Part shown: positions 38,018-48,359 of the stretch, in pieces
How the letters are laid out: every line of letters begins with the position of its first letter
Position numbering within the stretch: position 1 is the first letter of the stretch
NCBI GenBank assembly: GCA_029243395.1
Contig: JAQWSE010000007.1
Coordinates: 69,690 to 133,689 of the forward strand
DNA length: 64,000 nucleotides
Origin: Paracoccaceae bacterium
GTDB taxonomy: Bacteria; Pseudomonadota; Alphaproteobacteria; Rhodobacterales; Rhodobacteraceae
Reading direction: 5' to 3'
Position numbers and translations under genes: made by a program
The notes under the pieces: model-generated
What the model was told of the DNA's origin: nothing
Database searches by the model: none
The model's input: the letters and a program-made list of their open reading frames with translations, nothing else

Positions 38018-38958
38018 TTACCCAAGTTAAATGAAGATAAATACAAGCTTGCTTGTTCACAATCAAGTTGCATTTGTTTTACTAGGCTTTCAATGCTTCC
38101 AAACTTCTCTTCAGATCTCTGAAAATTTACCAATGAAACAGCCACTTTAGAACCATATATTTCATGCGCAAATTCAAATATATGTACTTCAAGGTTTGTC
38201 TCATTAGTACCAAATGTGGGTTTTTTGCCAATTGATGCAGCACCTTTATAAAGGTTTGCAAATCTACCTGATAAAACCTCAATCATACAAGAATAAACCC
38301 CGCATCGTGGTATTAGAATTCCTTTAAGCTCAATATTTACTGTAGGAAAACCTAATTCACGGCCTCTCCGATCACCACGAATTACTTCCCCGTAAATTCG
38401 ATGCCAATAACCTAACATATTTTTAGCTTCCCGGGGTTCTCCACGTTCTAGGGCTTTTCTGATTCGAGTGGAAGAAATAGTATTTTCCCCAACGTTATCG
38501 AGTTCGATAGCAAAGGCATTAATCCCATGCCCTCTGCTTAGTTCTTTTAATTTTCTAAAGTCACCACTTCGCTTATAACCAAAGCGAAAATCCTGTCCTA
38601 CCATTACGCTCTTAATTTCCAAATTCTTAGCAAGTATTATTGATACGAATTTTTCAGGTGAACAGCATTCTAAGTGCTGGTCGAATTTCAATTCGATAAC
38701 GAAATCCACGCCCAATTCTTTAAGTAAAGCATATTTTTTTTCTGTTGTTGTCAGTTTGAAGGACTCACTATTTTTGAGAAAATAATCCCTTGGATGTGGT
38801 TCAAAAGTAATTACCCCCATTTTATTTGGATGGGCCAATTTCTGAGCTTCGGTAATTATCTTTCTATGGCCCAAATGTAACCCGTCAAAGTTTCCAATGA
38901 CTACCAAAGATTTTTTCGTAAAGGCCTTTGCCTCATTCATGTCCCGTATAATTTTCAT
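38014..38958 (-). CDS. ribF: bifunctional riboflavin kinase / FAD synthetase
   Basis: Converts riboflavin to FMN and FMN to FAD. The 314-residue protein has an N-terminal adenylyltransferase domain with VIGNFDGLHLGHRKII (HxGH-type motif) and GQDFRFGYKRSG, and a C-terminal flavokinase domain beginning near residue 190 with RGRELGFPTVNIEL and PRCGVYS. Both active sites look intact. It is followed by the YcgN-like gene and preceded by a HAD gene on the same strand, an alphaproteobacterial neighbourhood. Confidence 0.95.
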   Translation of the reverse strand: MKIIRDMNEAKAFTKKSLVVIGNFDGLHLGHRKIITEAQKLAHPNKMGVITFEPHPRDYFLKNSESFKLTTTEKKYALLKELGVDFVIELKFDQHLECCSPEKFVSIILAKNLEIKSVMVGQDFRFGYKRSGDFRKLKELSRGHGINAFAIELDNVGENTISSTRIRKALERGEPREAKNMLGYWHRIYGEVIRGDRRGRELGFPTVNIELKGILIPRCGVYSCMIEVLSGRFANLYKGAASIGKKPTFGTNETNLEVHIFEFAHEIYGSKVAVSLVNFQRSEEKFGSIESLVKQMQLDCEQASLYLSSFNLGK

Positions 38959-39007
38959 AAGTACTTCATTTGTTATAGCAGCATTATCTTTTACTCATCA
39001 TTGTTTT

Positions 39008-39892
39008 TCATCGCAAAAAACCTATAGAAGCGGTTGGGTTAAGGTGATTTACTCTGATGAATTCGTTCAGTTTTCTTGGATCAGGTTTTTCATTGCCTTG
39101 TGTAACCCCTGTTTCATCACCAGAGAGACCACCACAAACAAAAAGAGTATCCAGCTTTTGATTACACCCGCCTAAGATGTCTGTATTTATTCCGTCTCCT
39201 ACACATAGTATTCTAGCTTTTTTTCTAGGAAAAAATTTCTCAAGTTTTGCATATGCCAGTTTATAAATGTCTCCGTGAGGTTTCCCGCAGAATATAGTTC
39301 TGCCACCTGCTGTAGAATAAGCTTTAGCTATGCCGCCAGCACACCAGACCCTATGATGTCCCACGTCGACAAATATGTCCGGATTGACGCATAACAATTT
39401 AAGTTCCTTCTTTATACCATAGTTAATGATATGCATATAATCCTTAGGAGTTTCACGAGTGTCATCAAATAGACCAGTGCACACAATTCCCTCTGATTTC
39501 TCTAGGGATACTCGGATAATTCCTTGGTCGAAGTGTATATCTTTAGGAAAATCAGTAAAGAAACTTTCGTCTCGCTTTGGCCCCAAGTGGTAAATATTGT
39601 ATCCTACCTTTCCTGAGAGCATACTTACTTGAGCAGCATCTCCCGAGGTGGTGATGTCATCAAAAAACTCTTCTGTAATATCCATTGATTTAAGATGCTT
39701 TTTTACAGCAGCTTTAGGCCTTGGTGCATTTGTTAAGAGCATAACATAACCACCATTTTTCCTAAAAGCAGATAAGGCATTTAAAGCATTGGGTAGAGCA
39801 AATTTCCCGTCATGGATACAACCCCATATGTCACAAAATAATACATCGTATCTTTTAGAGAATTGGTTTATTGATTCAATTATATTAGTCAT
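39008..39892 (-). CDS. HAD-superfamily class IIA hydrolase (TIGR01459-like)
   Basis: A 294-residue HAD phosphatase-fold protein of the NagD-like class IIA. Motif I reads FCDIWGCIHDG: the nucleophile Asp is present, but the second Asp of the usual DxD is replaced by Trp, as is characteristic of this subfamily. LLTNAPRP is motif II and CVGDGINTDILGG is motif IV, with a class IIA cap between. The start at 39892 fits the family; a GTG at 39910 would add six residues. Its place before ribF is conserved in alphaproteobacteria. Substrate unknown. Confidence 0.85.
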   Translation of the reverse strand: MTNIIESINQFSKRYDVLFCDIWGCIHDGKFALPNALNALSAFRKNGGYVMLLTNAPRPKAAVKKHLKSMDITEEFFDDITTSGDAAQVSMLSGKVGYNIYHLGPKRDESFFTDFPKDIHFDQGIIRVSLEKSEGIVCTGLFDDTRETPKDYMHIINYGIKKELKLLCVNPDIFVDVGHHRVWCAGGIAKAYSTAGGRTIFCGKPHGDIYKLAYAKLEKFFPRKKARILCVGDGINTDILGGCNQKLDTLFVCGGLSGDETGVTQGNEKPDPRKLNEFIRVNHLNPTASIGFLR

Positions 39893-39994
39893 AACAAATA
39901 GCCTATACACTAGAATAATGGATTTCTAAGATCAGAATTTCTTATGACATATAAGAAAAAACAACAATAGCTTCAATTTTTTTTTAGATACATA

Positions 39995-40023
39995 TTGACT
40001 TAGTTAAAATTGCTCCCTAAATG
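39995..40023 (+). promoter_or_regulatory. candidate groESL promoter
   Basis: TTGACT (39995-40000) followed after 17 bases by TAAATG (40018-40023); the -35 is good and the -10 is poor. It ends just before the CIRCE element, the expected arrangement for a HrcA-repressed promoter. Confidence 0.5.
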
Positions 40024-40030
40024 AAGACTG

Positions 40031-40057
40031 TTAGCACTCTAGGGCGACGAGTGCTTA
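40031..40057 (+). promoter_or_regulatory. CIRCE element (HrcA operator)
   Basis: TTAGCACTC (40031-40039), a 9-base spacer, then GAGTGCTTA (40049-40057): the CIRCE inverted repeat TTAGCACTC-N9-GAGTGCTAA with one mismatch in the right arm. It lies just after the presumed promoter and 46 bases before groES. CIRCE is the target of the heat-shock repressor HrcA, so the genome should encode HrcA; no hrcA lies in this window. Confidence 0.93.
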
Positions 40058-40103
40058 AGTTGTTTTTGTCGCCTTAAAACATAAAGATAAGGAGCGTCAT
40101 TTT

Positions 40104-40391
40104 ATGACTTTTAAACCATTACACGATCGCGTTGTAGTTCGTCGTGTTGAGAACGACGAAAAAACTTCCGGGGGTCTAATCATACCGGATTCTGCTCAGG
40201 AAAAACCAGCAGAAGGAGAAGTGGTCTCTGTAGGTGACGGGGCCAGAGATGAAAGCGGTAAGCGGATATCGATGGATGTTAAGGCCGGAGATCGCATACT
40301 GTTCGGTAAATGGTCTGGAACCGAAGTTAAGATTAACGGTGAAGATATGTTGATCATGAAAGAGAGTGATATTCTAGGTATAATGGCCTAG
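40104..40391 (+). CDS. groES: co-chaperonin GroES
   Basis: The 95-residue lid of the GroEL folding chamber. It begins [16 protein letters not shown], has the mobile loop [16 protein letters not shown] with the hydrophobic Ile-Ile-Pro tip, and [22 protein letters not shown] precedes the ATG by about 9 bases. The gene heads the groES-groEL operon behind a CIRCE element, which points to heat-shock control by HrcA. Confidence 0.98.
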   Translation: MTFKPLHDRVVVRRVENDEKTSGGLIIPDSAQEKPAEGEVVSVGDGARDESGKRISMDVKAGDRILFGKWSGTEVKINGEDMLIMKESDILGIMA

Positions 40392-40403
40392 AGAACTATT
40401 TAG

Positions 40404-42080
<1,677 letters not shown>

Positions 42081-42123
42081 TTTGCCTCCAGTAATTCATT
42101 AGTTACGGGAAGATAAATAAATG

Positions 42124-42149
42124 AAAAAGGGGCTTTTGCCCCTTTTTTT
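42124..42149. terminator. bidirectional rho-independent terminator between groEL and purK
   Basis: AAAAAGGGGC (42124-42133), loop TTTT, GCCCCTTTTT (42138-42147), then more T's. The stem is perfect and the A/T flanks give a T-run in both directions, so the one hairpin can end both groESL and the convergent purEK operon; its right edge reaches the purK stop codon. It is the clearest terminator in the window. Confidence 0.9.
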
Positions 42150-43212
42150 ATGCTATATAATTCTTATGGCCCATTTTTCTACCTTCTCTTGGATCATCTT
42201 TACCATATATATTGACTGAACTATCTGAGTTTTTGCCTAATGCCTTAACGCTTTTACCTAAGACATTTTGCATCAAGACATTTGAATGTCTTTTACCGTT
42301 TCCTATGGGCCACCCGGAGATAGCCCTGATATGTTGTTCGAATTGGTTTATTAGGCAGCCAGTTTGGGTCCAGTGCCCTGAATTATGAACTCTCGGAGCC
42401 AATTCATTGACTAATAGCTCATTATCCCTTGTTACAAAAAATTCAATCCCCATTACACCGACGTATTCTAAAGCATTCACTATTTTACTAGCAATTAAAA
42501 TGGCGTCGCTTGCTAACGCAAAAGGTATATTGGCGGGCACCTTTGATTCGATCAATATGCCATTTTGATGTTGGTTTTCCGCAGGATCGAAAACCGATAT
42601 TTTCCCATACATGTCTCGACATATAATAATTGATATCTCCAATTTAAAATCTATTAATCTTTCCAAGATTACTGGGGTATCAGTAAACTCAGACGCCACA
42701 CTTTCGATTCCTTCCTTAGAATAAATGATTTTTTGACCTTTCCCATCGTAACCAAATCTACAGGTCTTTAGAATAAGTGGTGGTTCAAGTGTATTTATAC
42801 TTTGTAAAATCTCATGAAATGATTTTGCAGTAGCAAATGGAGATGATGGTATATTCATCTCATGCAGGAATTTTTTTTCAGTGGATCTGTCTTGGCATAT
42901 TGATAAAGATTTTATATCTGGAAAGACATTTGTGAATTCTTCACAAATTTGGATAGTTTCCACAGGAATGTTTTCGAATTCAAAAGTTATTACATCTACG
43001 CTATTTGCAAATTTTCCTAACGCTAGCTTATCTTGGTAATCGAATGTACTGGAGAGATTCGTCACCTGCTTGGCGGGAGCTTTTGGATCGGGATCAAAAA
43101 TGTGAGTTTTAAAACCCAGTTGAGAGGCTGAGATGGAGAGCATTCTCCCAAGCTGCCCTCCTCCTAATATTCCTATTACGCTACCAACGGGGAGCTTTTT
43201 ATTCTCACTCAT
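42148..43212 (-). CDS. purK: 5-(carboxyamino)imidazole ribonucleotide synthase
   Basis: ATP-dependent carboxylation of AIR to N5-CAIR in purine synthesis. The 354-residue ATP-grasp protein has GSVIGILGGGQLGRMLSI at the N-terminus, LKTCRFGYDGKGQ, the metal-binding GVMGIEFFVT and NELAPRVHNSGHWT. I place the start at 43212, where ATG sits inside the purE end (GATGAGTGA, an 8-base overlap), because the longer frame to 43284 lies wholly within purE and adds residues that do not match the family. It is cotranslated with purE. Confidence 0.95.
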   Translation of the reverse strand: MSENKKLPVGSVIGILGGGQLGRMLSISASQLGFKTHIFDPDPKAPAKQVTNLSSTFDYQDKLALGKFANSVDVITFEFENIPVETIQICEEFTNVFPDIKSLSICQDRSTEKKFLHEMNIPSSPFATAKSFHEILQSINTLEPPLILKTCRFGYDGKGQKIIYSKEGIESVASEFTDTPVILERLIDFKLEISIIICRDMYGKISVFDPAENQHQNGILIESKVPANIPFALASDAILIASKIVNALEYVGVMGIEFFVTRDNELLVNELAPRVHNSGHWTQTGCLINQFEQHIRAISGWPIGNGKRHSNVLMQNVLGKSVKALGKNSDSSVNIYGKDDPREGRKMGHKNYIA

Positions 43213-43696
43213 CTTGTGGTACCTCAGGCACTCTTGTGGTTTGTTTTTCATGAAAATATCTAAGATCAGTAGCAATCTTCTCATTAGATAAAGCTAAAAT
43301 GGAAGTTGCAAATAAGGCAGCATTTATGGCACCAGGAGTGCCTATAGCCATTGTTGCAACCGGACAGCCTTTTGGCATTTGGAGGATGGAATATAAACTA
43401 TCCAAACCAGAAAGAGCTTTAGACATTATAGGTACTCCTATTACAGGAATACATGTTTTTGAAGCTACCATACCAGGTAAATGAGCTGCACCACCTGCTC
43501 CGGCAATAATAACTTTGATCCCTCTTTGATGAATCTTCTCAGAATATTTAAATAATCTATCAGGTGTTCTATGAGCAGAAATTATTTTTCTTTCGTTTGG
43601 AATATTCAGCTCATCAAGTGTTTTGCAGCAGGATTTCATGGTCTGCCAGTCAGATTGACTTCCCATAATAACGCTCACTAAACATTCGTTCATCAT
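43205..43696 (-). CDS. purE: N5-carboxyaminoimidazole ribonucleotide mutase
   Basis: Moves the carboxyl group of N5-CAIR to give CAIR, using the product of PurK. The 163-residue protein has the class I PurE signatures VSVIMGSQSDWQTM, ISAHRTPDRL with the catalytic His, GAGGAAHLPGMVA and the C-terminal helices after PGAINAALFATSIL. Two in-frame Met codons open the frame; either may be the start. purK overlaps its 3' end by 8 bases. Confidence 0.95.
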   Translation of the reverse strand: MMNECLVSVIMGSQSDWQTMKSCCKTLDELNIPNERKIISAHRTPDRLFKYSEKIHQRGIKVIIAGAGGAAHLPGMVASKTCIPVIGVPIMSKALSGLDSLYSILQMPKGCPVATMAIGTPGAINAALFATSILALSNEKIATDLRYFHEKQTTRVPEVPQDE

Positions 43697-43826
43697 TTTT
43701 CCTTAAATTGTTAATCGTTTAGAAACTATAAAACTAAGCATGGAAAATAAAAATGTTTTATCTCTTGTTTCTATTTTATTTATCAATATCCTGTATGAAA
43801 AATTCAGGATGTTGGGAATTAAAGAA

Positions 43827-44243
43827 ATGGCTAGGTTATCATTTGCAGCGCATCCATTTTTGTTAGGTTTTGAGCAGATTGATCGACTGGTTGAAAAGAC
43901 GATCAAGACAGGAAACGACGGTTTTCCTCCATATAATATCGAGCTATCAGATGAAAACAATTACAAAATTACTTTGGCTGTAGCTGGATTCAACGAGGAA
44001 GAACTAGGTGTAACTTTGGAAGAGCGTCAATTGATAATAACGGGTAAACAATCGGATAAAGGTAATGTAGCCACGTTTATTCATAGGGGCATAGCAGCTA
44101 GGCATTTTCAGAAAAATTTTGTTCTTGCAGATGGTGTTGAGATTGAAAGAGCGGAGTTAGAGAAAGGTTTACTCCACATTTTTCTTGTAAGAAAAATTGT
44201 AGAACCAAAAGTGAAATCAATTAAGATTACTGAGAAAAATTAA
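43827..44243 (+). CDS. small heat-shock protein (Hsp20/alpha-crystallin)
   Basis: A holdase that keeps denatured proteins soluble. With the ATG at 43827 the product is 138 residues: N-terminal arm RLSFAAHPFLLGFEQIDRL, PPYNIELSDENNYKI leading into the alpha-crystallin domain, IHRGIAARHFQKNFVLADGVE, the conserved AELEKGLLHIFL and a C-terminal IKI motif that docks subunits. An in-frame ATG at 43740 would add 29 residues of a hydrophobic lead unlike the family, so I reject it. IbpA-type proteins of alphaproteobacteria share this N-terminus. No clear heat-shock promoter was found. Confidence 0.92.
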   Translation: MARLSFAAHPFLLGFEQIDRLVEKTIKTGNDGFPPYNIELSDENNYKITLAVAGFNEEELGVTLEERQLIITGKQSDKGNVATFIHRGIAARHFQKNFVLADGVEIERAELEKGLLHIFLVRKIVEPKVKSIKITEKN

Positions 44244-44484
44244 TGATTTCCTAGTTCCCATATCGAATGCCTAACGCAAGAGTATATCCATTGGCATAAT
44301 CTTGTGCTGTGCAAAAGGTAAAGTACTATTTAGCTGAAGCTAGCACCATGGCTATTGATGGGTATTACCTAGGCTTTCCACTCTTATTTTCAGCTAAGAA
44401 TCCTATTGTACAGTTCCTGGATTCATTTAATTTGGTTTAGCTTCTCAGTCTAAAGGATTGGATTTGAAAGATGCTAAAGAATAT

Positions 44485-45420
44485 TTATTTCGCAATTTCC
44501 GCGATAAACCTTTCCGCCTCCAAGGCCGCCATACACCCCATGCCAGCAGCAGTAACAGCTTGCCTATACTTAAAGTCTGTTATGTCCCCGGCTGCAAATA
44601 CTCCTGGGATAGAGGTTTGTGTCGAATTATTTTGTGTCACAATATAACCGCCTTGGTGGGTTTCTAATTGATCTTTCACTAGTTCATTGGAAGGAGAATG
44701 GCCAATTGCTACAAATACGCCTTTACATGAAAGGTTTTCCAGCTTTTGCGTATTGACGTCTTCTATCACTATTCCCTCGACACCTAAAGGGTTTTCAGTT
44801 CCAATGATGTCTCTTACTTTTGAATTCCATTTGACTTCAATTTTTGGATTCTTGAAGAGTCTGTCTTGCAAAATTTTTTCAGCTCTAAGACTTTCTCTTC
44901 TGTGAATTAGAATTACCTTTGTAGCAAAGTTGGTCAAGAATAATGCTTCTTCTACGGCAGTATTGCCGCCACCGATTACTGCTATAATTTGCCCACGGAA
45001 AAAAAATCCATCACAAGTGGCACAGGCTGAAACTCCAAAACCTTTATATTTATTCTCTGAATCTAGACCTAGCCATTTTGCTTGAGCTCCGGTTGCTAAT
45101 ACTACTGACTTTGCCTCATACTGAGTATCACTCTCGCCATATGCGACAAATGGAAATTTGTCGAGATCAAGTTTTCGAATCACATCATGCTCTATTTTTG
45201 CTCCAGCTGCTTTTGCATGATCTTCAAGATTTTTCATCAGATCAGGTCCCTGAATTTCTTTAATACCTGGCCAGTTTTCTACTTCTGTAGTTATTGTCAG
45301 TTGACCGCCAGGTTGAATACCTTGAATTAATATAGGATCCAACATAGCTCGGGCTCCATAGACTGCAGCAGTATAACCAGCTGGACCAGAACCAATTATA
45401 AGCATATTAGTATTTTCCAT
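44485..45420 (-). CDS. trxB: thioredoxin reductase
   Basis: NADPH-dependent flavoenzyme that reduces thioredoxin. The 311-residue protein has the FAD motif MLIIGSGPAGYTAAVYGARA, the redox-active CATCDG, the NADPH motif VIGGGNTAVEEAL and the C-terminal FAD segment GVFAAGDITDFKYRQAV. Length is normal. It lies 64 bases downstream of pgeF on the same strand. The 241-bp gap between it and hsp20 has no gene. Confidence 0.97.
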   Translation of the reverse strand: MENTNMLIIGSGPAGYTAAVYGARAMLDPILIQGIQPGGQLTITTEVENWPGIKEIQGPDLMKNLEDHAKAAGAKIEHDVIRKLDLDKFPFVAYGESDTQYEAKSVVLATGAQAKWLGLDSENKYKGFGVSACATCDGFFFRGQIIAVIGGGNTAVEEALFLTNFATKVILIHRRESLRAEKILQDRLFKNPKIEVKWNSKVRDIIGTENPLGVEGIVIEDVNTQKLENLSCKGVFVAIGHSPSNELVKDQLETHQGGYIVTQNNSTQTSIPGVFAAGDITDFKYRQAVTAAGMGCMAALEAERFIAEIAK

Positions 45421-45484
45421 TTTTTTTCTTTCTGATCAATTTTAGCTTTGGACAACTCTTGAGGAGAATCATATCTATTTTCAT

Positions 45485-46240
45485 TTATATTTTTATTGCA
45501 GAAATCATTCTCCCACAATCGCCCAAGTTATTTTTTTGATTACGGCGGTGGGAAAAAAAATCATTACTTAAAGCAAAGGTACATTTTGCTAGGTTTTCTG
45601 TCGTTTTTATTCCAATTACTGTTAGTCTTTCCAAGATTAGCGAAGGTAGGTCAAACCATATTTGCATGTTACTATCTATAGTGAAGTGTTTCCGATGTTT
45701 AGGATCCTTACTCAAGAAACGATCCAGAAATTCTGGTCCCACTTCATAATTTTCTCTCTGAATACAGGGGCCTATAACAGCAGTTATTTTTTCTTTCTCA
45801 GCTCCAAGTTCAGTCATTGCTCTAACTGTATTTTCCAAAATCGAATCAAGCGCTCCCCTCCATCCAGCATGAATTACCCCTACAATACGGTTTTTATTTT
45901 CAGCAAGTAGGATGGGTGCACAGTCGGCTGTCAATATGCCAAGGCAAATTCCTTCTTTTGAAGTTACCATTGCGTCGCCTTCAATTATATTGGAGGGTAC
46001 TGGCCTTTCAATATTTATTACTTTTGAAGAATGAACCTGTTTTAGAGTAATCAGATTTTTTGGTTTAATTCCCAGGGTCTTGGCTACTAAATCCCTATTT
46101 CCCAAAACTGTGGATTCACGATCTGAGGATTTCAGATCACAATTCAAACTTTCAAATTCGCTTTTTGATGAACCTCCTCGACGGAGGAAAAAACCATGAG
46201 AAAATTCTTTAATCAATTGGGATTTTAGATTATACGGCAT
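45485..46240 (-). CDS. pgeF: multi-copper polyphenol oxidase / purine nucleoside phosphorylase (PgeF, YfiH family)
   Basis: A 251-residue DUF152/YfiH-family protein. Members have been described as polyphenol oxidases, as purine nucleosidase/phosphorylase enzymes and as a peptidoglycan-editing factor in E. coli. The zinc-site residues are visible: the His of LKQVHSSKV, Cys in LTADCAPILL and His in VIHAGWRG. GPCIQRENYEVG is also conserved. The start overlaps the MidA-like stop by one base (TAATG). The lgt-MidA-pgeF order is conserved in alphaproteobacteria. Confidence 0.9.
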   Translation of the reverse strand: MPYNLKSQLIKEFSHGFFLRRGGSSKSEFESLNCDLKSSDRESTVLGNRDLVAKTLGIKPKNLITLKQVHSSKVINIERPVPSNIIEGDAMVTSKEGICLGILTADCAPILLAENKNRIVGVIHAGWRGALDSILENTVRAMTELGAEKEKITAVIGPCIQRENYEVGPEFLDRFLSKDPKHRKHFTIDSNMQIWFDLPSLILERLTVIGIKTTENLAKCTFALSNDFFSHRRNQKNNLGDCGRMISAIKI

Positions 46241-47340
46241 TAAGTCTCTAATCCTATCAATGGGGGAGATTTTGTGCTCCTGATTCCGAGGACCTTAAAT
46301 AAATCTCCCATTAAATTTTTGTTAATCAATCTTTCAAGAGCAGTTTGATGTAAGACAAGATCATTCCCGCTGAGACCCTTGGACAAAATTTTGGATCGTT
46401 GCTCTATGCCCAAAATCTTTAAGAAATCTCCTTGGTTAGTTAAGTGGGAGACTATTAGGCCAGATTCTTCGGCATGTGTTCTAATTGCTTTGAAATCAAC
46501 AAAACTAGTGAGATCCTGTTGGCCAGGAGAACTAAGAGGGTTTGAATACCTGTGTTTGCGAACTGCCTGCAAAGTGTTACCAACATTACCTTCTTTGCCG
46601 TAATCTATAATTAAAGCTGCACCAGAATTCTGATGAATATGTTTAGATAGACAGCAAATAATGTCCTGCATGGTTTTTGAAATCTCGATCATGCATCCTT
46701 CTTCAGGGACTTCATTCTCAAAATCAATTAATATTTCTTTACTGGGATTCATCAGTTGAAAACAAAACTCATTTGAATCTGCTCCACTTAAACCTTTTAA
46801 GTTAACCATGACTTCCATCCACGTATTAGATTTCCTTTGGAACTGATTAATGGGTAAAGCATCAAAGAACTCGTTAGCTATAATGATGGTTGGTTGGTTA
46901 GGTAAAGCTTTTATTTCGGTTTTCCATTGTGCTGGGAAACCTTTCAGAGCTCTTTTTTGTATGCTTTTGAGGGAGGGTGAAATTTCAATCAAAATCAATT
47001 CTAAAGAATTATGGAAGTCGGTTATCATTCTAGTAGCTCTTAATATGTCAGCCATTAGGGTTCCCTTTCCTGGCCCCAATTCAACGAGAGAAAATTTTTT
47101 TGGTTTTTGATGGTCCATCCATACTTGGACTATCCACAAGCCAATCAACTCGCCAAACATTTGGGATATTTCAGGACTAGTGGTGAAATCGCCTTTGGTC
47201 CCGATAGGCTCATTTTTAATGTAATAGCCATGTATGGGATGGGTTAAACAAATTTGCATATAATCGGCAAGGCTTAAAGCGCCATGCCTAAGGATATTTT
47301 GTTTAAGTATCTGTACTATTTTATCATCTTTGTCATTCAT
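46240..47340 (-). CDS. SAM-dependent methyltransferase, MidA/NDUFAF7 family
   Basis: A 366-residue protein of COG1565. The mitochondrial homologue NDUFAF7 methylates an arginine in complex I; the bacterial substrate is not established. The N-terminal segment LSLADYMQICLTHPIHGYY and DFTTSPEISQMFGELIG are family signatures, with the SAM motif LVELGPGKGTLMADILR and the ANEFFDALPINQF loop. It overlaps lgt by 4 bases and pgeF by one base, a tightly coupled three-gene operon. Confidence 0.92.
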   Translation of the reverse strand: MNDKDDKIVQILKQNILRHGALSLADYMQICLTHPIHGYYIKNEPIGTKGDFTTSPEISQMFGELIGLWIVQVWMDHQKPKKFSLVELGPGKGTLMADILRATRMITDFHNSLELILIEISPSLKSIQKRALKGFPAQWKTEIKALPNQPTIIIANEFFDALPINQFQRKSNTWMEVMVNLKGLSGADSNEFCFQLMNPSKEILIDFENEVPEEGCMIEISKTMQDIICCLSKHIHQNSGAALIIDYGKEGNVGNTLQAVRKHRYSNPLSSPGQQDLTSFVDFKAIRTHAEESGLIVSHLTNQGDFLKILGIEQRSKILSKGLSGNDLVLHQTALERLINKNLMGDLFKVLGIRSTKSPPLIGLET

Positions 47341-48242
47341 GAGTCATTAATTCGAACTTTTCTGAAGGACAATAGGAAGAAGATTATCCCTACTATTACC
47401 ATAGGCAGGGACAGGCTTTGCCCCATTGATAACCCAGTGCCGCCCGGTAGGAAAATAATATAACCTAACGGATTTTCTATAGACACATATTGCAAATCTG
47501 CTTCCCTAAATAACTCAACAAGAATTCTAGCAGCACCGTATCCAAAGAAAAATAAGCCCATGGTTCTTCCCGGTGATTTTAAAGCATTAAATAAAAAGAC
47601 GAGTAGCAATAATGAAATTCCAAGCATGAGGCCTTCCAAACTAGCCTCATATAATTGTGACGGATGTCTTGTGCAAATGTCATATATCCAGGATTCGGGA
47701 CAAATGCTCGCAGGAGGCTTTGTGAATTCTATTCCCAGAACTGAATTCGTAGGCCTTCCCCACAATTCTTGATTAATGAAATTTGCTAGGCGACCTAAAA
47801 ACAGGCCTGGCGGGGTGCTTACAGCAATAATATCGCCCATAGCTAAAAGTGGCTTTTTGTTCTTTAAGGCAAAATATAATGCCCCAAGAACTACCCCAAG
47901 GAAACCACCATGAAAAGACATTCCACCTTCCCAAAGATATAGAACTTTAATAGGGTAGTTAAAGTAGAAATGTGGGTTGTAAAAAATCACATAACCTAAT
48001 CTTCCTCCAAGAATGATTCCCAAAATAAGGTATGTCATTAGATCTTCGACATTTTGAGGGGTGAAGGGGCTTTCGTCATTAGCCCAGAGGCGGTGCTTTT
48101 TGGTTATTAAAACTAAAAGATACCAAGCGCAAATGATTCCAACAATATATGATAAAGCATACCAAGTTAAGGCAAAATGGAAGCCAAAAAATTCAAAAGA
48201 AAACAAATATGGTGTTAAGAAGTCAGGAAATCTAGCATACAT
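47337..48242 (-). CDS. lgt: prolipoprotein diacylglyceryl transferase
   Basis: Lgt attaches a diacylglyceryl group to the lipobox Cys of prolipoproteins at the inner membrane. The 301-residue protein has about seven hydrophobic segments, GGRLGYVIFYN early on, the GGMSFHGGFLG segment with the catalytic His, and the family signature GRLANFINQELWGRPT with essential Arg. It is the first gene of lgt-MidA-pgeF. It diverges from ubiK; the gap holds a perfect hairpin. Confidence 0.96.
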   Translation of the reverse strand: MYARFPDFLTPYLFSFEFFGFHFALTWYALSYIVGIICAWYLLVLITKKHRLWANDESPFTPQNVEDLMTYLILGIILGGRLGYVIFYNPHFYFNYPIKVLYLWEGGMSFHGGFLGVVLGALYFALKNKKPLLAMGDIIAVSTPPGLFLGRLANFINQELWGRPTNSVLGIEFTKPPASICPESWIYDICTRHPSQLYEASLEGLMLGISLLLLVFLFNALKSPGRTMGLFFFGYGAARILVELFREADLQYVSIENPLGYIIFLPGGTGLSMGQSLSLPMVIVGIIFFLLSFRKVRINDS

Positions 48243-48294
48243 TTAAAATCCGATCGCTTGTGTTTTAAGATTTTATTACTACATATCTTCGAGG

Positions 48295-48321
48295 GTAAGC
48301 TCTTTTTTTAAAAGAGCTTAC
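48295..48321. repeat. perfect 12-bp inverted repeat between lgt and ubiK
   Basis: GTAAGCTCTTTT (48295-48306), loop TTT, AAAAGAGCTTAC (48310-48321): 12 of 12 pairs match. It sits 54 bases before lgt and 39 before ubiK in a divergent gap, so it is not a terminator of either gene. On DNA it could be an operator; as RNA it would lie in one or both leaders. Confidence 0.8.
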
Positions 48322-48359
48322 GTGTTAAGACACTTTAGAATAAATTCTTGGGATAGAAA

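Noticed and set aside
43740-43826. N-terminal extension of Hsp20 from the ATG at 43740
   Set aside because: The extra 29 residues are hydrophobic and unlike family members, which begin near the ATG at 43827.
44244-44484. Possible outer-membrane-protein remnant on the minus strand (YANGYTLALGIRYGN near 44252-44311)
   Set aside because: Only a short stretch looks like a beta-barrel C-terminus, with stops upstream and no second matching segment. The rest of the 241-bp gap holds nothing recognisable.
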